Below, piece after piece: positions 13,937 through 24,304 of a stretch of DNA of 39,486 nucleotides. Every line of letters begins with the position of its first letter. The stretch's first letter is position 1. The translations under genes were made by a program, and so were the position numbers. Where the stretch lies: the NCBI GenBank assembly GCA_016208715.1, contig JACQXV010000136.1:1-39486 (forward strand), read 5' to 3'. The notes beneath the pieces are model-generated. The model was not told where the DNA came from, searched no databases, and was given only the letters and a program-made list of their open reading frames with translations. The stretch is from Candidatus Woesearchaeota archaeon. Its GTDB lineage: Archaea; Nanobdellota; Nanobdellia; Woesearchaeales; UBA11576.

Positions 13937-16900
13937 ACTATCAAACCTTTACACATTAATTCAAACTTCAGCAGCGCCTTTGGCTTTGTTTTCTTAATTC
14001 CAGTTGTGCAGCACAGCACCTGCGCTCCTCCCTGGCACTTGCTTTTAACCAACTTGTCTTCTTTCAGCGGCACTCCTTTTTCAGCATCGAGACACTGTTC
14101 ATTTTGCGTGTTGATGCAAAAGCCACTTTCATCTTTTTTTATTGCAGTTGCCTGATACTGCTGATAACACAGGCTATAGCATCCGCGCGTCCCGTCAGGA
14201 GGCGTCCAGCATGATTTGTATTGTTCATCTGGAGTTTCGCATGGGATCCCATCCTGGGGCGCGGCATTGCAGACGGATTTTGATGTTTTCAATCCCCGGA
14301 ATCTGAATGTTGTTGTGCTGAATGGAACAAGGTAGAGGCCGACTCCCTCTTTTGATCGTCCATGAATGCATTGTGGAGGCCGGATAGCACTTTGCGTGAA
14401 ATCTTCACTCTCAATAACCTCTGTTTTTAAACAGTTTGGCAACGCTCCAATTCCTGCGACATCTATATTGGCTCCTTTTGCATCCCAGTTCGATACGAGC
14501 AAGTTTATGTCAAGAAAGATAGTCGGGTCAGGCGCGGATCCCGGTGCTGGATAATAATCATATATCATGTCTACAAGAAAACCATTCTTTTCAGGACGAT
14601 AATTGCAGACCTTGATTGTTCTTCCTTCAGACAATTTTTCCGCGGCGCCTGCATCGTTAACAGTGATACCATTTGCTGACAGCTGTGCGGAGTTGAGCGT
14701 GATGCACGCAGTGCCAATGTCTTTGATGCTTTTCTCTTTCGCGAATTGCTCCTGTTTCACGAGCTTTCGTATGTTAATGGTCTCCCCGGCAGATCCGCGT
14801 GTTTGAATACCAACCTCTGTTGTTGACACGCCTTCACAACGATTTTGATCAGCAGGCAGTTTTCCTGACAATAACGGCGCCTTGAATCCTTTCAGATCTT
14901 TGTCTGATATGCAGACGCCTGAGTAACATTTCGCGTCTCCGCTGCATGGCGGCGAGCATGCGTATTCATCGCCCGCAGCAAGTCCTGTAATGAGATTTGG
15001 TGCAGCAAGATTTGATACAGCGCGATTTGCTGCTTCTTCATCCTTTGTTTCTTCATTCTCCTTTGTTTCTTCATTCTTTGTAGCTAAAACAAGCATGCCA
15101 GTTACTTTTGAAGCATCGGCAAACGTATCTTTGCAACTGCCTTTGATTGATTTGGAATCGCTATCGAGCTTGCAGTATTTATTTGCAAATTCCTGAGGAT
15201 TTGTTGCAGCATCGAGATGGATAATGCTGTTTGGGGCAAGCGTTCCATCGGACTTGAACCAGCGCGAATCGCTTCCAGCGCTGGCGAGCCGCAGCAGTTC
15301 ACCATCTTTTCCGTCTGATCCAACAAGTTTTCCTGTATTTGCAGCAACTTCGTAGCTCGAACCAAGGTATGAAAATGCGCTGGGACCGGTAGGGGAGATT
15401 TTTCCCGTCGCCTCGCCAGTCACGCAAGGCAAAATCTCTTCCACGCCGATCTCGGCCAAGCCACCTTTGAGCGGATCAGTGCCAAACACGTCTTTGACGT
15501 TGAACGCGATCGTGACCGGATCCAGAAGTTTGTCCGGCGTTGTTTTGTAGTCGATGTCAAACCCGTCGGTTTTTTCGACATAATTGCTTATCGTAACCGT
15601 GATTGGGTCGTTGCCCGGCGTGAACGTGATTTTAACCTTCTTATCGGCAGGTTTTTCTCTTGTAAAGACGCATGGATTCGTTGCAGTGCACGTTCTGTAA
15701 TCGTCGAGCTTCGCCCCCTGTTTGAATCCGGTGAATTTGAATTGCGGGTCTCCGCGGCGCAATCGCAAGATAAGGATTCCATCCGTCGGCGTCTTCTGCA
15801 CGCAGGGTGCAGCGCACCCAACGTATGCCTGCAATGGTTTTTGGTTCTTGATGACTTGGAATTGTTCACTTGCTTCGATACCGAGCGGGCGCAAATCGAT
15901 ATACAGCGCCGCTTCCGTCGCTCCAGTTTCAATGTTGATGGTGAACCCTTCTTCTTTTTTGAAGGAGTTGGTCCACCTGAAATTACTCACAATGATCTCT
16001 TCGCCTGGCGCGAGCGCACCTGGTTCGCTCCACATGCCAAATGACGGGTTTTGTTGCGTGTTGTCCGGCCCTACTTTTGCTGCAGTGATGCCGGAGCCCG
16101 GTGACAGGTCAACGATGGTGCGTGCTGCAGCTCCTTTTGGCAGCCCTCCTTTGCATACGACGGGAAATTCAACAACTGCCGTCTGGGGCTTTCCAGTTTG
16201 TGGATCGATGGATGGCATCGTTGCTACGGTAAAGATTCCGCCTTCGTCTCGCGCATCGCGGATCTCAAAGAATGCTTTCCATTTCTCTACTTGATCAGTG
16301 CATGCGAATCCGCCGGCGGCTCCAGCACCTTCTCGTTTGAGGTGGATTCTCAGTTTGTTTACTTTTGTCCGGGTCTTTTTTGGGTCTTCGAGGTATGCTT
16401 TTGACACAAAGAACTTCATTCCTCCACAATCAACTTGTGTGTCTCCTCCAGTTCCAAGCGCGGCCGCGCACGGCCGGTACTCGCCGGTCGGAGTAAACTG
16501 GCCGCTTGCTCCAATCCGCTCAGTAAATTTGTACCAAAAGGCGCTTTCGACAGAGACGTCCTTGCCAGCAGCCTCCTTGCCGTCCTTCACCGCATCGGTT
16601 ACTTCAATGTGCGCTTCTTGGCCTGACGCTGCGTCGCAATCAGGCTCGCCAGTTATCTTGATTCCTAGAGATTCAACAGTGCATTCTTTTGATCCGGCAG
16701 TAGCGGCTCCAGCCCCTCCTGTCGTTACGCTAAAGTCTTCTGCTGTAATCTTGAAGTCTCCAAAGACGCTTGAATGCCCCGCAAGGTCATTGCGATCAAA
16801 GAAGATGAACTCTTTGAGCCTGTTTTCAGTGAGGCGTTCGTACGCGAGCGGCGGATTATTGCCTTTTGGATACACCCGTCCGCCGCGCCCATTGAGAACT

Positions 16901-19900
16901 TGCTTGAGCACAAGATATTTGGTGTAATTACAGTCAACAGTGCACGATGCGGCATCTTTTGGCTGTTGAACTTCAACGCGAAGCGATGCAATCTTTGATT
17001 CGCCAGGGACGTAGGCATCTGTTCGGAATAATTGCGGCGGCCCGACAAAGCGTGCGACACCAGATGACGGAAGTTCAATACCGCACAGGAATGATAACTT
17101 GCCTAAGTTAAAGTCGCACAAGCCGAGCGGCGGTCCTCCAAGTTCTCTGAGGACTGCTTCTGAAAATCCATTTAATGCACTCGGATCAGCAACATTCTTT
17201 GAATAGTAATTGCCAGAACCGACTACTGTTGCGCCTGGAACTGCAGATTGACCGCCTTTGCCTGCACCGACAAAGGTCCAAGAAAGCACTGCTTTGTCGA
17301 ACCGAACAGGCGAAGAGACTTTCACGAGTATGTCTTCACTGCAGATCTTTCCTTGTTTTAGGAATCCGTTTGCCGGGCAATTGCCTGATCTGTCGTCGAT
17401 ATGTGCGGGAATGACGCGGTCGTACACGTCTCCAGTAAATGGAGTAACGCCTGAAGCAATGTAGCTTGCCGGCGGCGCGTGTGCACAGTCGCATTTTCCA
17501 TCCTTTCCTTCCGGACAATCCTTTGGAGAGCAGACCAGCTTGAGCTGGAAGTTAATGTCTGCGCCAGCATTGAGCGAGTACGCTATGCGATACACGTAAG
17601 TCGCCTGGCCTTGCCCTACTCCGAGTCCGCCTGAGAGCGATGTTGCATCATATGACTGCCATCTGCGTGTTGCAGGGAAGACCCACGCGCTGCTTGCGGT
17701 TGGCAGCGTAACTTGTGATTCAAGCAGCGCGCTCCAGTCAGTTGGCCATTCACCCGTGAATGCGAACACGCACACGTCATGCACGAGTTTTTCTGTCGTA
17801 AATTGCGTTGCAAAAAAGTTGGTGTCTCCATAGCGCGATTTCGCATCCGAATCAACCTCCCTTCCAGCTGCGCTAACCGCTCCGAAGAATCCGCCGATTC
17901 CACCCTCTCCAATCTGTGCGCCATCAGGCCCTCCCATTCGTTTGACGAAACAGCTGATTGCTTCATAGATGATGTCACAAATGTATTGGCTGATGATTGA
18001 TTGGCATTGTCCTGCACTCCCGTCGCCAGTGACGAGAATGGCCTGGAAGCATTGCATTAGGAGTCCAAGCATGTTGCGGAAATTTGCCAGCCATGAAAGG
18101 ATTCCTGTGAGGCACAGTGTAATCAGTGATTGAATCATGCTTCCTGCAGGCCGCACAATGTACTGTCTCCCCGGATCCCCCATCAGCCCGGCGATCTGGC
18201 GCCACCAGAGTTCCATGCGTTTCGGATCGCACGTGAGCGCGCCTTGGCCGCGTGTCACGACCACGTTGGATTGGATTGCGTTGCAAAGGTCATTGAACCA
18301 GTCGGTCTGCTGGAGCCGCGAGACTCGGTCCTTGTCATTATTGAGATTCGAGTTATCTCTCTGTGGAAAATCGTTCGCGAGGTTTTGATCGATGTCGAGA
18401 GGGATGAATGCTACGGTTCCGTCGCGTGGAATGGTTCCTTCTGCAAATGTCTGTCCCGTCGTGACTGTGCTCAGGCTTGCCGCTCTTCCATTATAACCCC
18501 GCAGAACTTTTAATGCACTTCCGCTCGCATCAAGCTCGATAAAGTAGACAACATTTGAATTAAACATGAATGCGTCTCGTGTGGGCTGGTTGACTGCATA
18601 CTGGATTCCGTCCAGTTCAACAAATGTTTTTAGTGCGCCGGATTGCGGATCGCATATTCCTGTGATGCCTCTCACGACTGCAGTTCCAAATCCGCAGTTT
18701 TCATCATCGTCAGGATTCGCAAGACAGTGCGAGAATCGCATCTCGTTTAAGAAAATCGCTCCAAGCCCCCACTCTTGCATGTACTCAAACGGGCAGCAGG
18801 CTGCTTGGGGCGCGTGGGGCTGTCCGCACTTTTCTGCAAGATTGACTGTGGGCGATTCTTGGTTTGATTCGTCAGCACTGAATCGCGCCGTGGGCGGCAG
18901 GCCTTCGTATGCTCGGAACATTTTTCCAAGAGGGTCGCGCCCAATCTCTACAAGCTCGCAGTCAGACTGCACTTCTCGCATGCGCGCCGGCGTCTTGTAG
19001 TCGTACTTGTTCTTTTCATACTCGCGGAATTGGTAGTAGAAGGGTGGAAGTTGCTGGATCGTCATGAAACTCCGGTCGGTTACTCCCGGCGTTTTCGTGC
19101 CTCCCACAGGAGTCGCGGTTCCTTCCTGAGGCGGAGTTGACGGTGCTGGCAGCGCGACTTGAGCGCCGGTGATTGTGTTGCTGGTCGGCATTGCAGTCAT
19201 AGATGTTTCTTGTTCCGCTGTCTCTTGTGCCATTAGCGGTTCGAGTGTTCGCGAGTCGACTCTTTGCGGTTCGACTGTTTTGTGTGGTTCTTCTCCGGCG
19301 CCGTATGGTTGTCCTCCCGAATCTCCTCCGGCAGCTGACGATTTATCATCTGATGATTTATTTAATGACAGTACGGCGCTCCCGGTCGTTGTAGAACTCT
19401 TTGCATCGCTGCACGACGGAGCCGCGCCTTGAGGGTTTGAACACGTTTGGCCAGCTTCGCACGCAACGAGCCCGGCGCCACAATAGCATTTAACGCGCGC
19501 GGGGGCATTTTGTTGACAGCCCGGGACTCCCGTATTGCGCATTTGCGAACAACGTGCTGTAGTGCCGGTGCCGACGCAAGTTTGGCTTCCGTCTCTGCAT
19601 AGGTCGCGGCCGCACTTGCACGGCGGCCGATTGAGGGCGGATGGCAAGTCATTACAGTTTTTTGCATCCTCGCATTTTCCGTTACGGCAGCGTTGGCCTT
19701 TAATGCAGCGATTGCCTGTTGTTTGCTTGGCTGTTCCAACGGCTGACTGTGCGTCCGCAACCTGGTAGCCGGTCATTGGTGCATTATAGTAAGTCATTAA
19801 TGCGGCGTTTTCTGAAGTTTCTGCTGTTGCATCAAATTCTGATGTTCCATCAAATTCGGATGTTGCGTCAAATTCTTGTGCCGCGTCAAATACTGCTGCG

Positions 19901-22900
19901 CCTGACGGAGAGGGTGTTGCCGGTTTTGTACCACCAGACGTGGGAGGCTGTCCGGGTGTTGTTGCACTCGTTTGCGGCGCGGGTCCCCCTGCTTTGCAGA
20001 CACAGGACGTTTCTTGATCCCAGTAATCATTCTCTCCCGTCGGACAATCATAATCAGCAAGCATCGTTGGGCGCCCGCCGGAACGGTAGTGCTGTTTTAT
20101 GTAGTACTGCAGCGTCGGGACTGCTGGGCACATGATGCGGTCACACACGAAATGAAACGCGTACTTCACGTCCTTCTTTGTGCTGATTGCGCTTGCGCAC
20201 GTGTTGCACGCTGAACGCAGTGCTTCGTATCCTTGCTTTTCTTCCTCTTTGGCTCCATCCGGAGGCACGAATTCAACATCGCACCCTCCAAATTTCGCGA
20301 TGCGCTCAATATCGATACGTTGTCGAAGTGTTTTGATGAAGTCAGTGACGCTTGCGGATCCGCCAGATACTGACGCGAACTTGCACTGGAATTGTGCGTT
20401 GACTGCAACGAAGAACTGCGCTACCCATGACAGCAAACACAATCCTATAGTAATGAGCGTTATCGTCTTGATCGGGCCATAGATTAGATTGATGAAGTTG
20501 ATCGTTTCATTGATTGCGGTGATCATTGACTTCAGAAACTCCTTCGGTATGACTGATGGATCTGAGCGCGCATCGATCATGATCTTGATGTCGATGCATT
20601 TTTTCTGGATGCCCGGTGCGGTGAATTCAGGCGTCACAAGAGATGGAACGCCTCCTGGCGGTGGCGTCGTTGGAAGAGGATTGATGTAGGGCTGTTCCAT
20701 CATTAAGAGAAGATGGATGCAGCCAAGGGCATTTCCTGGCCAGCACTCGTCTTTGCGATGGGTGGAAAGCCAATTTTCCTTCTCGTACATTGTTTTTCCT
20801 GGAGGATCCTGCTGCTTGATGTTAAGGAGAATAAAGCCCTGGGTGTTGTTGATGTTCGCAGTTACTGTTGCGGGGAGCTGAACCCAGTCATTATCGTAAC
20901 GTTTTGCCTCTTTTTGCGAGAGAGGCGGAGAAACGACGCGGGGTTTTTGCATACAGTTCGTGCATGAACCGGCGCCCTGCCAGTCATTTTCAAATTTGAG
21001 CCCAAAGCTTGCAAGACCTTGGATAATTTCGCGTGTGTTGAGGATGCTTCCTGGAATGTCAAGCTTTGTGTAGATGACATTTCCTTCGCCGCACGCGGTA
21101 AGGCGGATTTTTCCTTCGACGGGCTCGGATTTTTGCTGTGCGGGATCAACCGCAACGAGACGCACGAGGTTTTCAAATGATCCGGAAGCTACAAGCCCCC
21201 CGTACGCTCCTTGCTGCCCGCCGGCAGAGCCGGGTACCGGTCCTTCGGTTGGCGGTGGTGTGCTTGTCGAGACTCCGTCGCTCCCTATGCCGACAGTAGC
21301 CTGCGTTCCTCCCGCGGCTGCAGTTCCTGCAATCTTTTTTTCAAGATTGACGGTGATGGTGAAGGTGCCGTTCGGCCCAACCTTCACTTTTTTCTGGGGT
21401 GCGGCTGAGTTTTGGCTTTCCGGATTCACGAACACCCACACCGAGGCAGTTGGATCGTCAACCTGTCCGCCTATCTCGATTTCAGAGACGTAGCTTGGGC
21501 TGTAGTACTGGACAAGCTGAGCGGACGTTGGAGAGATGATCTTTGGAGCTTTTGAATCGCGCAGGACTGTGAATGTCTGTTCAAAGATGTTTCCTGCTTC
21601 GTCGCTGAATACTGTTCGGATGTTGTTGACGCCTTCATACAATGGTTGAACTGCGTGCTTAAACGCGGCTGATTGATTGACGCCGGTTGCGGGAATCTTT
21701 TCATCGACGACGAGCGCTTTTGTTGGAATGTCTTTTTTTACGGTGCGGGGTTTTGCTGTTGCTTTTCCTGTTAGCTTGTTTTGTTGGGTTTTCTCTGCAG
21801 CTTTTGCCACTTCTTTTGAAAGCGCGGTGGTTGCGCCCGTGGGCGTTGCGCTGCTTTCTTTTGCTGGTCCGGGTATTCGAAGGCGTAGCCCGTTCGAGCG
21901 TTCTCCTTCGTTGCCTGCACGGTCGACTCCAGAGACACGGTACGTGTAGACTGCTCCGGGTGAGATCTGCTCGTCAGTCCACTCTGAGTCTTTTGTGTAA
22001 TCGACGGGGCCTCCTGTTACATCATCGCGATAGATGAGGTATAGATCGAAATCTTCATCGGTGAGTTTGTCCCACTTGAGATTCAAGGCTGCTGCAGAAA
22101 GCGATTTGTTGACGAGGTTTGCTACTTTGGCAGGACCTTGCGTATCGGAGCCGGATGTGAGGTAGACTTTGACAAAGATGTCGCTATCGTCAGAGACGTT
22201 TCCTGAAAGCTCGATTGAAGACTGCTGCGTGAATGGCGTCACATTCTTCAATTGGACTTCGGGCGCAAGATAGTCAAGTTTGATAACGCGTTCGCAGTCA
22301 ATCTTTTTTGAGACCCGGTCATCTGCAGTTACCTTGATTATGTTTTGTGGACTATTGGCGTCAAGGTCGATTCCATTGAAGACAAAAGCTCCATCGTTGC
22401 CGGTTCTCTTGTATCGTTTTCGTGCGCCATTCACGTCAGCAGTCACGTCTGCTTTTGCGATGGTGCGCCCGCCGATGTCAAGCTGGTTCGAGTTGTGCAG
22501 GAAGGGTTTTGTCTCGCCACACTTGAACTTGTCGATTTCAAGGAAGAGTTCTTCCCGCTCGACGGTCTCAAAGGTGAACTCACTCGAGTTTTGGCAGTTT
22601 GCATATTCATCGCATGAGATAGCTCTATAGGTATAGTTCTGGTTCTTTTCAAGATTGCCAAGGGTGGTGTTGTGGTCTTTGACCATCGCGGGGTTTTCCT
22701 GTTTGTTCTCAAGAAGGAGCCCCGATTTTGCGTACTCGACGCGGGAATGTGACGGGAAGTTTGTTTTCCAGTGGATGAGTGCAGTTTGTCCTATCGCGTC
22801 TGCTGTTACATCCGTGATGATGATTTCTCGTTCTGTGTCGACTTTTGTCGTAATCTCGATAGAAGTGAATGGCCCCTGGTTTCCTGCCGCGTCCAGCGCC

Positions 22901-23514
22901 CGGACTTTGAACGTGTATTTTGCCGATCCCTTGAGTCCTGCTGCCGTGTATTTTTTTTCGGTGTGATTGAGTTTGATTGGTTCATCATTTTGGTATATGT
23001 CGTATCCGGCGATGTCAGAGTCTGTTGGGGTCTTGTCCCAGGTGATTGTTACTTCACGTGCTTTCAGGTCGCTTATCGAGAGCGCGGTGATCGGCCCCGG
23101 CGGGGTGCTGTCTGGCGCTATCAGCGTCGTGAACTCGAAGAATTGCGCCGGGTCTGCAGGCAGCCTTACACTCTGCGTTCCGTTGTTTGAGAGGATTTCA
23201 AAGAGGTACTTCCTGTTCGCCGTGAGGCTCAGAAGCAAGAAGGTGTGATTTGTGACAAGCGCGTTGTCGACTTTGTTTGATGCGAGCGGCTGTTCGGGCG
23301 CATAATTGATCCTTCCTGTTGCATTCTGGTCAGTGGTCCACTTGATCGTTGCATTACGTACACCGGCCTCGACATCTGCTGCGGGGTTGAACTGCAGTTG
23401 CAAAGCGAAAGCTGTCTCGACGTTCCAGAGGATTATCAACCACGCACTAAACAAGGCAATAGTGTTCCAGATTTGCTGATTTCTCTTTTTCGTAACATTA
23501 TTTCTCTTTTTCAT
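13846..23514 (-). CDS. Giant secreted FnIII-repeat surface protein (3,222 residues)
   Basis: The N-terminus is basic (M-K-K-R-N-N) with a hydrophobic signal/anchor (about 15-38). Several FnIII-like domains follow in the first 560 residues, each with the W-(T/D)-T/K and Y-x-(F/Y)-x-V/I core patterns and D-x-A/G-N-x-G ends, then a Thr/Ala-rich linker and another beta-sandwich stretch (about 615-770). Two internal hydrophobic regions (about 1011-1035 and 1792-1830) could cross the membrane. Between them is a Cys-rich segment with EGF-like spacing (C-x-x-G-Q-x-C, C-x-C-G) at about 1255-1370. The C-terminal half has many Cys pairs, including A-C-S-P-P-C-S-G-D-A-K-C. The last 29 residues are encoded by a dispersed repeat. 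A TATA box at 23571-23580 fits its start. An adhesin or sheath role is inference from the domains. Confidence 0.9.
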   Translation of the reverse strand: MKKRNNVTKKRNQQIWNTIALFSAWLIILWNVETAFALQLQFNPAADVEAGVRNATIKWTTDQNATGRINYAPEQPLASNKVDNALVTNHTFLLLSLTANRKYLFEILSNNGTQSVRLPADPAQFFEFTTLIAPDSTPPGPITALSISDLKAREVTITWDKTPTDSDIAGYDIYQNDEPIKLNHTEKKYTAAGLKGSAKYTFKVRALDAAGNQGPFTSIEITTKVDTEREIIITDVTADAIGQTALIHWKTNFPSHSRVEYAKSGLLLENKQENPAMVKDHNTTLGNLEKNQNYTYRAISCDEYANCQNSSEFTFETVEREELFLEIDKFKCGETKPFLHNSNQLDIGGRTIAKADVTADVNGARKRYKRTGNDGAFVFNGIDLDANSPQNIIKVTADDRVSKKIDCERVIKLDYLAPEVQLKNVTPFTQQSSIELSGNVSDDSDIFVKVYLTSGSDTQGPAKVANLVNKSLSAAALNLKWDKLTDEDFDLYLIYRDDVTGGPVDYTKDSEWTDEQISPGAVYTYRVSGVDRAGNEGERSNGLRLRIPGPAKESSATPTGATTALSKEVAKAAEKTQQNKLTGKATAKPRTVKKDIPTKALVVDEKIPATGVNQSAAFKHAVQPLYEGVNNIRTVFSDEAGNIFEQTFTVLRDSKAPKIISPTSAQLVQYYSPSYVSEIEIGGQVDDPTASVWVFVNPESQNSAAPQKKVKVGPNGTFTITVNLEKKIAGTAAAGGTQATVGIGSDGVSTSTPPPTEGPVPGSAGGQQGAYGGLVASGSFENLVRLVAVDPAQQKSEPVEGKIRLTACGEGNVIYTKLDIPGSILNTREIIQGLASFGLKFENDWQGAGSCTNCMQKPRVVSPPLSQKEAKRYDNDWVQLPATVTANINNTQGFILLNIKQQDPPGKTMYEKENWLSTHRKDECWPGNALGCIHLLLMMEQPYINPLPTTPPPGGVPSLVTPEFTAPGIQKKCIDIKIMIDARSDPSVIPKEFLKSMITAINETINFINLIYGPIKTITLITIGLCLLSWVAQFFVAVNAQFQCKFASVSGGSASVTDFIKTLRQRIDIERIAKFGGCDVEFVPPDGAKEEEKQGYEALRSACNTCASAISTKKDVKYAFHFVCDRIMCPAVPTLQYYIKQHYRSGGRPTMLADYDCPTGENDYWDQETSCVCKAGGPAPQTSATTPGQPPTSGGTKPATPSPSGAAVFDAAQEFDATSEFDGTSEFDATAETSENAALMTYYNAPMTGYQVADAQSAVGTAKQTTGNRCIKGQRCRNGKCEDAKNCNDLPSALNRPPCKCGRDLCRDGSQTCVGTGTTARCSQMRNTGVPGCQQNAPARVKCYCGAGLVACEAGQTCSNPQGAAPSCSDAKSSTTTGSAVLSLNKSSDDKSSAAGGDSGGQPYGAGEEPHKTVEPQRVDSRTLEPLMAQETAEQETSMTAMPTSNTITGAQVALPAPSTPPQEGTATPVGGTKTPGVTDRSFMTIQQLPPFYYQFREYEKNKYDYKTPARMREVQSDCELVEIGRDPLGKMFRAYEGLPPTARFSADESNQESPTVNLAEKCGQPHAPQAACCPFEYMQEWGLGAIFLNEMRFSHCLANPDDDENCGFGTAVVRGITGICDPQSGALKTFVELDGIQYAVNQPTRDAFMFNSNVVYFIELDASGSALKVLRGYNGRAASLSTVTTGQTFAEGTIPRDGTVAFIPLDIDQNLANDFPQRDNSNLNNDKDRVSRLQQTDWFNDLCNAIQSNVVVTRGQGALTCDPKRMELWWRQIAGLMGDPGRQYIVRPAGSMIQSLITLCLTGILSWLANFRNMLGLLMQCFQAILVTGDGSAGQCQSIISQYICDIIYEAISCFVKRMGGPDGAQIGEGGIGGFFGAVSAAGREVDSDAKSRYGDTNFFATQFTTEKLVHDVCVFAFTGEWPTDWSALLESQVTLPTASSAWVFPATRRWQSYDATSLSGGLGVGQGQATYVYRIAYSLNAGADINFQLKLVCSPKDCPEGKDGKCDCAHAPPASYIASGVTPFTGDVYDRVIPAHIDDRSGNCPANGFLKQGKICSEDILVKVSSPVRFDKAVLSWTFVGAGKGGQSAVPGATVVGSGNYYSKNVADPSALNGFSEAVLRELGGPPLGLCDFNLGKLSFLCGIELPSSGVARFVGPPQLFRTDAYVPGESKIASLRVEVQQPKDAASCTVDCNYTKYLVLKQVLNGRGGRVYPKGNNPPLAYERLTENRLKEFIFFDRNDLAGHSSVFGDFKITAEDFSVTTGGAGAATAGSKECTVESLGIKITGEPDCDAASGQEAHIEVTDAVKDGKEAAGKDVSVESAFWYKFTERIGASGQFTPTGEYRPCAAALGTGGDTQVDCGGMKFFVSKAYLEDPKKTRTKVNKLRIHLKREGAGAAGGFACTDQVEKWKAFFEIRDARDEGGIFTVATMPSIDPQTGKPQTAVVEFPVVCKGGLPKGAAARTIVDLSPGSGITAAKVGPDNTQQNPSFGMWSEPGALAPGEEIIVSNFRWTNSFKKEEGFTINIETGATEAALYIDLRPLGIEASEQFQVIKNQKPLQAYVGCAAPCVQKTPTDGILILRLRRGDPQFKFTGFKQGAKLDDYRTCTATNPCVFTREKPADKKVKITFTPGNDPITVTISNYVEKTDGFDIDYKTTPDKLLDPVTIAFNVKDVFGTDPLKGGLAEIGVEEILPCVTGEATGKISPTGPSAFSYLGSSYEVAANTGKLVGSDGKDGELLRLASAGSDSRWFKSDGTLAPNSIIHLDAATNPQEFANKYCKLDSDSKSIKGSCKDTFADASKVTGMLVLATKNEETKENEETKDEEAANRAVSNLAAPNLITGLAAGDEYACSPPCSGDAKCYSGVCISDKDLKGFKAPLLSGKLPADQNRCEGVSTTEVGIQTRGSAGETINIRKLVKQEQFAKEKSIKDIGTACITLNSAQLSANGITVNDAGAAEKLSEGRTIKVCNYRPEKNGFLVDMIYDYYPAPGSAPDPTIFLDINLLVSNWDAKGANIDVAGIGALPNCLKTEVIESEDFTQSAIRPPQCIHGRSKEGVGLYLVPFSTTTFRFRGLKTSKSVCNAAPQDGIPCETPDEQYKSCWTPPDGTRGCYSLCYQQYQATAIKKDESGFCINTQNEQCLDAEKGVPLKEDKLVKSKCQGGAQVLCCTTGIKKTKPKALLKFELMCKGLIVEGDFGEVECRLKVPADFSADSERRGDAAM

Positions 23515-23570
23515 AATGCTTCTTCGTGCTTGTTCGTTAGAGTTCTTCGTTTGAGTTTTTACAATTGGTA

Positions 23571-23580
23571 TCTTATAACT
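23571..23580 (-). promoter_or_regulatory. TATA box of the giant surface-protein gene
   Basis: On the minus strand this reads AGTTATAAGA, about 60 bp upstream of the ATG at 23514, giving a leader of about 30-35 nt. The gene therefore probably has its own promoter, separated from the upstream genes by the strong palindrome at 23653-23700. Confidence 0.55.
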
Positions 23581-23652
23581 GGTGCCATTTCAGCCATTTC
23601 AGCGCTATTTTACAAAAGCAGCGCTCACAACGTCGAGACGGAAGCATGTTTC

Positions 23653-23700
23653 TCATCACCGAGTTCTTATCCGAGTTCTTATATAAGAACTCGGTGATGA
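23653..23700. terminator. 18-bp perfect inverted repeat with internal 12-bp duplication
   Basis: TCATCACCGAGTTCTTAT (23653-23670) is the exact reverse complement of 23683-23700. The 12-bp loop CCGAGTTCTTAT duplicates part of the left arm, so 23671-23694 is also a perfect 24-bp palindrome. Two alternative hairpins are possible. It lies between the class III signal gene and the giant gene, where a terminator or RNA-processing site would be expected. Confidence 0.65.
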
Positions 23701-23719
23701 TGATGCCGGCTGAAAAATG

Positions 23720-24304
23720 CTAGCTGAAAAAGCCGGCTTCTTCTGCTCCCGTGTCGATTCTGATGATCTCCGGCTTCACGTCGGGATATGCGGTGATGTT
23801 CGTGATGAGATTGTACGTCTCAAGCAATGTTTCGGTTGTTTCCGGGATTGGATATTTCTGCATGACGTGAAAACGCACTTCCTTTGCGTCTTCTATGTCG
23901 GCCGCGTCCACGGTCCAACTGCCAATCCAGCCTCCGATCAGGTTGTCATTTTCTCCGACGGTCTTAAGCAGCATGACGCTCACTTCGTAAGTGAGCTTGT
24001 CTGCCCGCACAAGCTCGAATGTCTTGCTGTTGTTGAAGTTCTCATCTGCGCCAAACTTGGTGAAGATCGACACTTGCGGGTCTTTCAGGTTGACGTTGAT
24101 GATGGCGTACTCGTCAGGTTCGAGGAAGCGTGCGACATTCGGGCTGTTTTCCTGATGCCGTCGTACGCTGTATGTCACCGGAACAGTTGGGTACATTTCC
24201 ATATCAAACGGGTCTTCGGCATAGATCTGCGCCCGCGTTTCAAGGTATCCTGATTTGTTTGCATAGATGAATGCTCCCGTGCATCCTCCAGGGATCTTGC
24301 CGGT
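23720..24304 (-). pseudogene. In-frame 3' part of the class III signal gene, beyond an internal TAG
   Basis: These 194 sense codons are in the same frame as the gene at 24305-25753 and are separated from it only by the TAG at 24305-24307. The first residues, T-G-K-I-P-G-G-C-T-G-A, align with the E-K-F-P-V-G-L-G part of the 748-residue paralogue at exactly the expected distance from the shared G-T-T. The first ATG (24202) has no ribosome binding site and would discard 34 aligned codons. So this is either the tail of a gene broken by a nonsense mutation, a sequencing error, or the product of TAG readthrough. Other genes here end normally with TAG, which argues against general reassignment. Confidence 0.75.
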
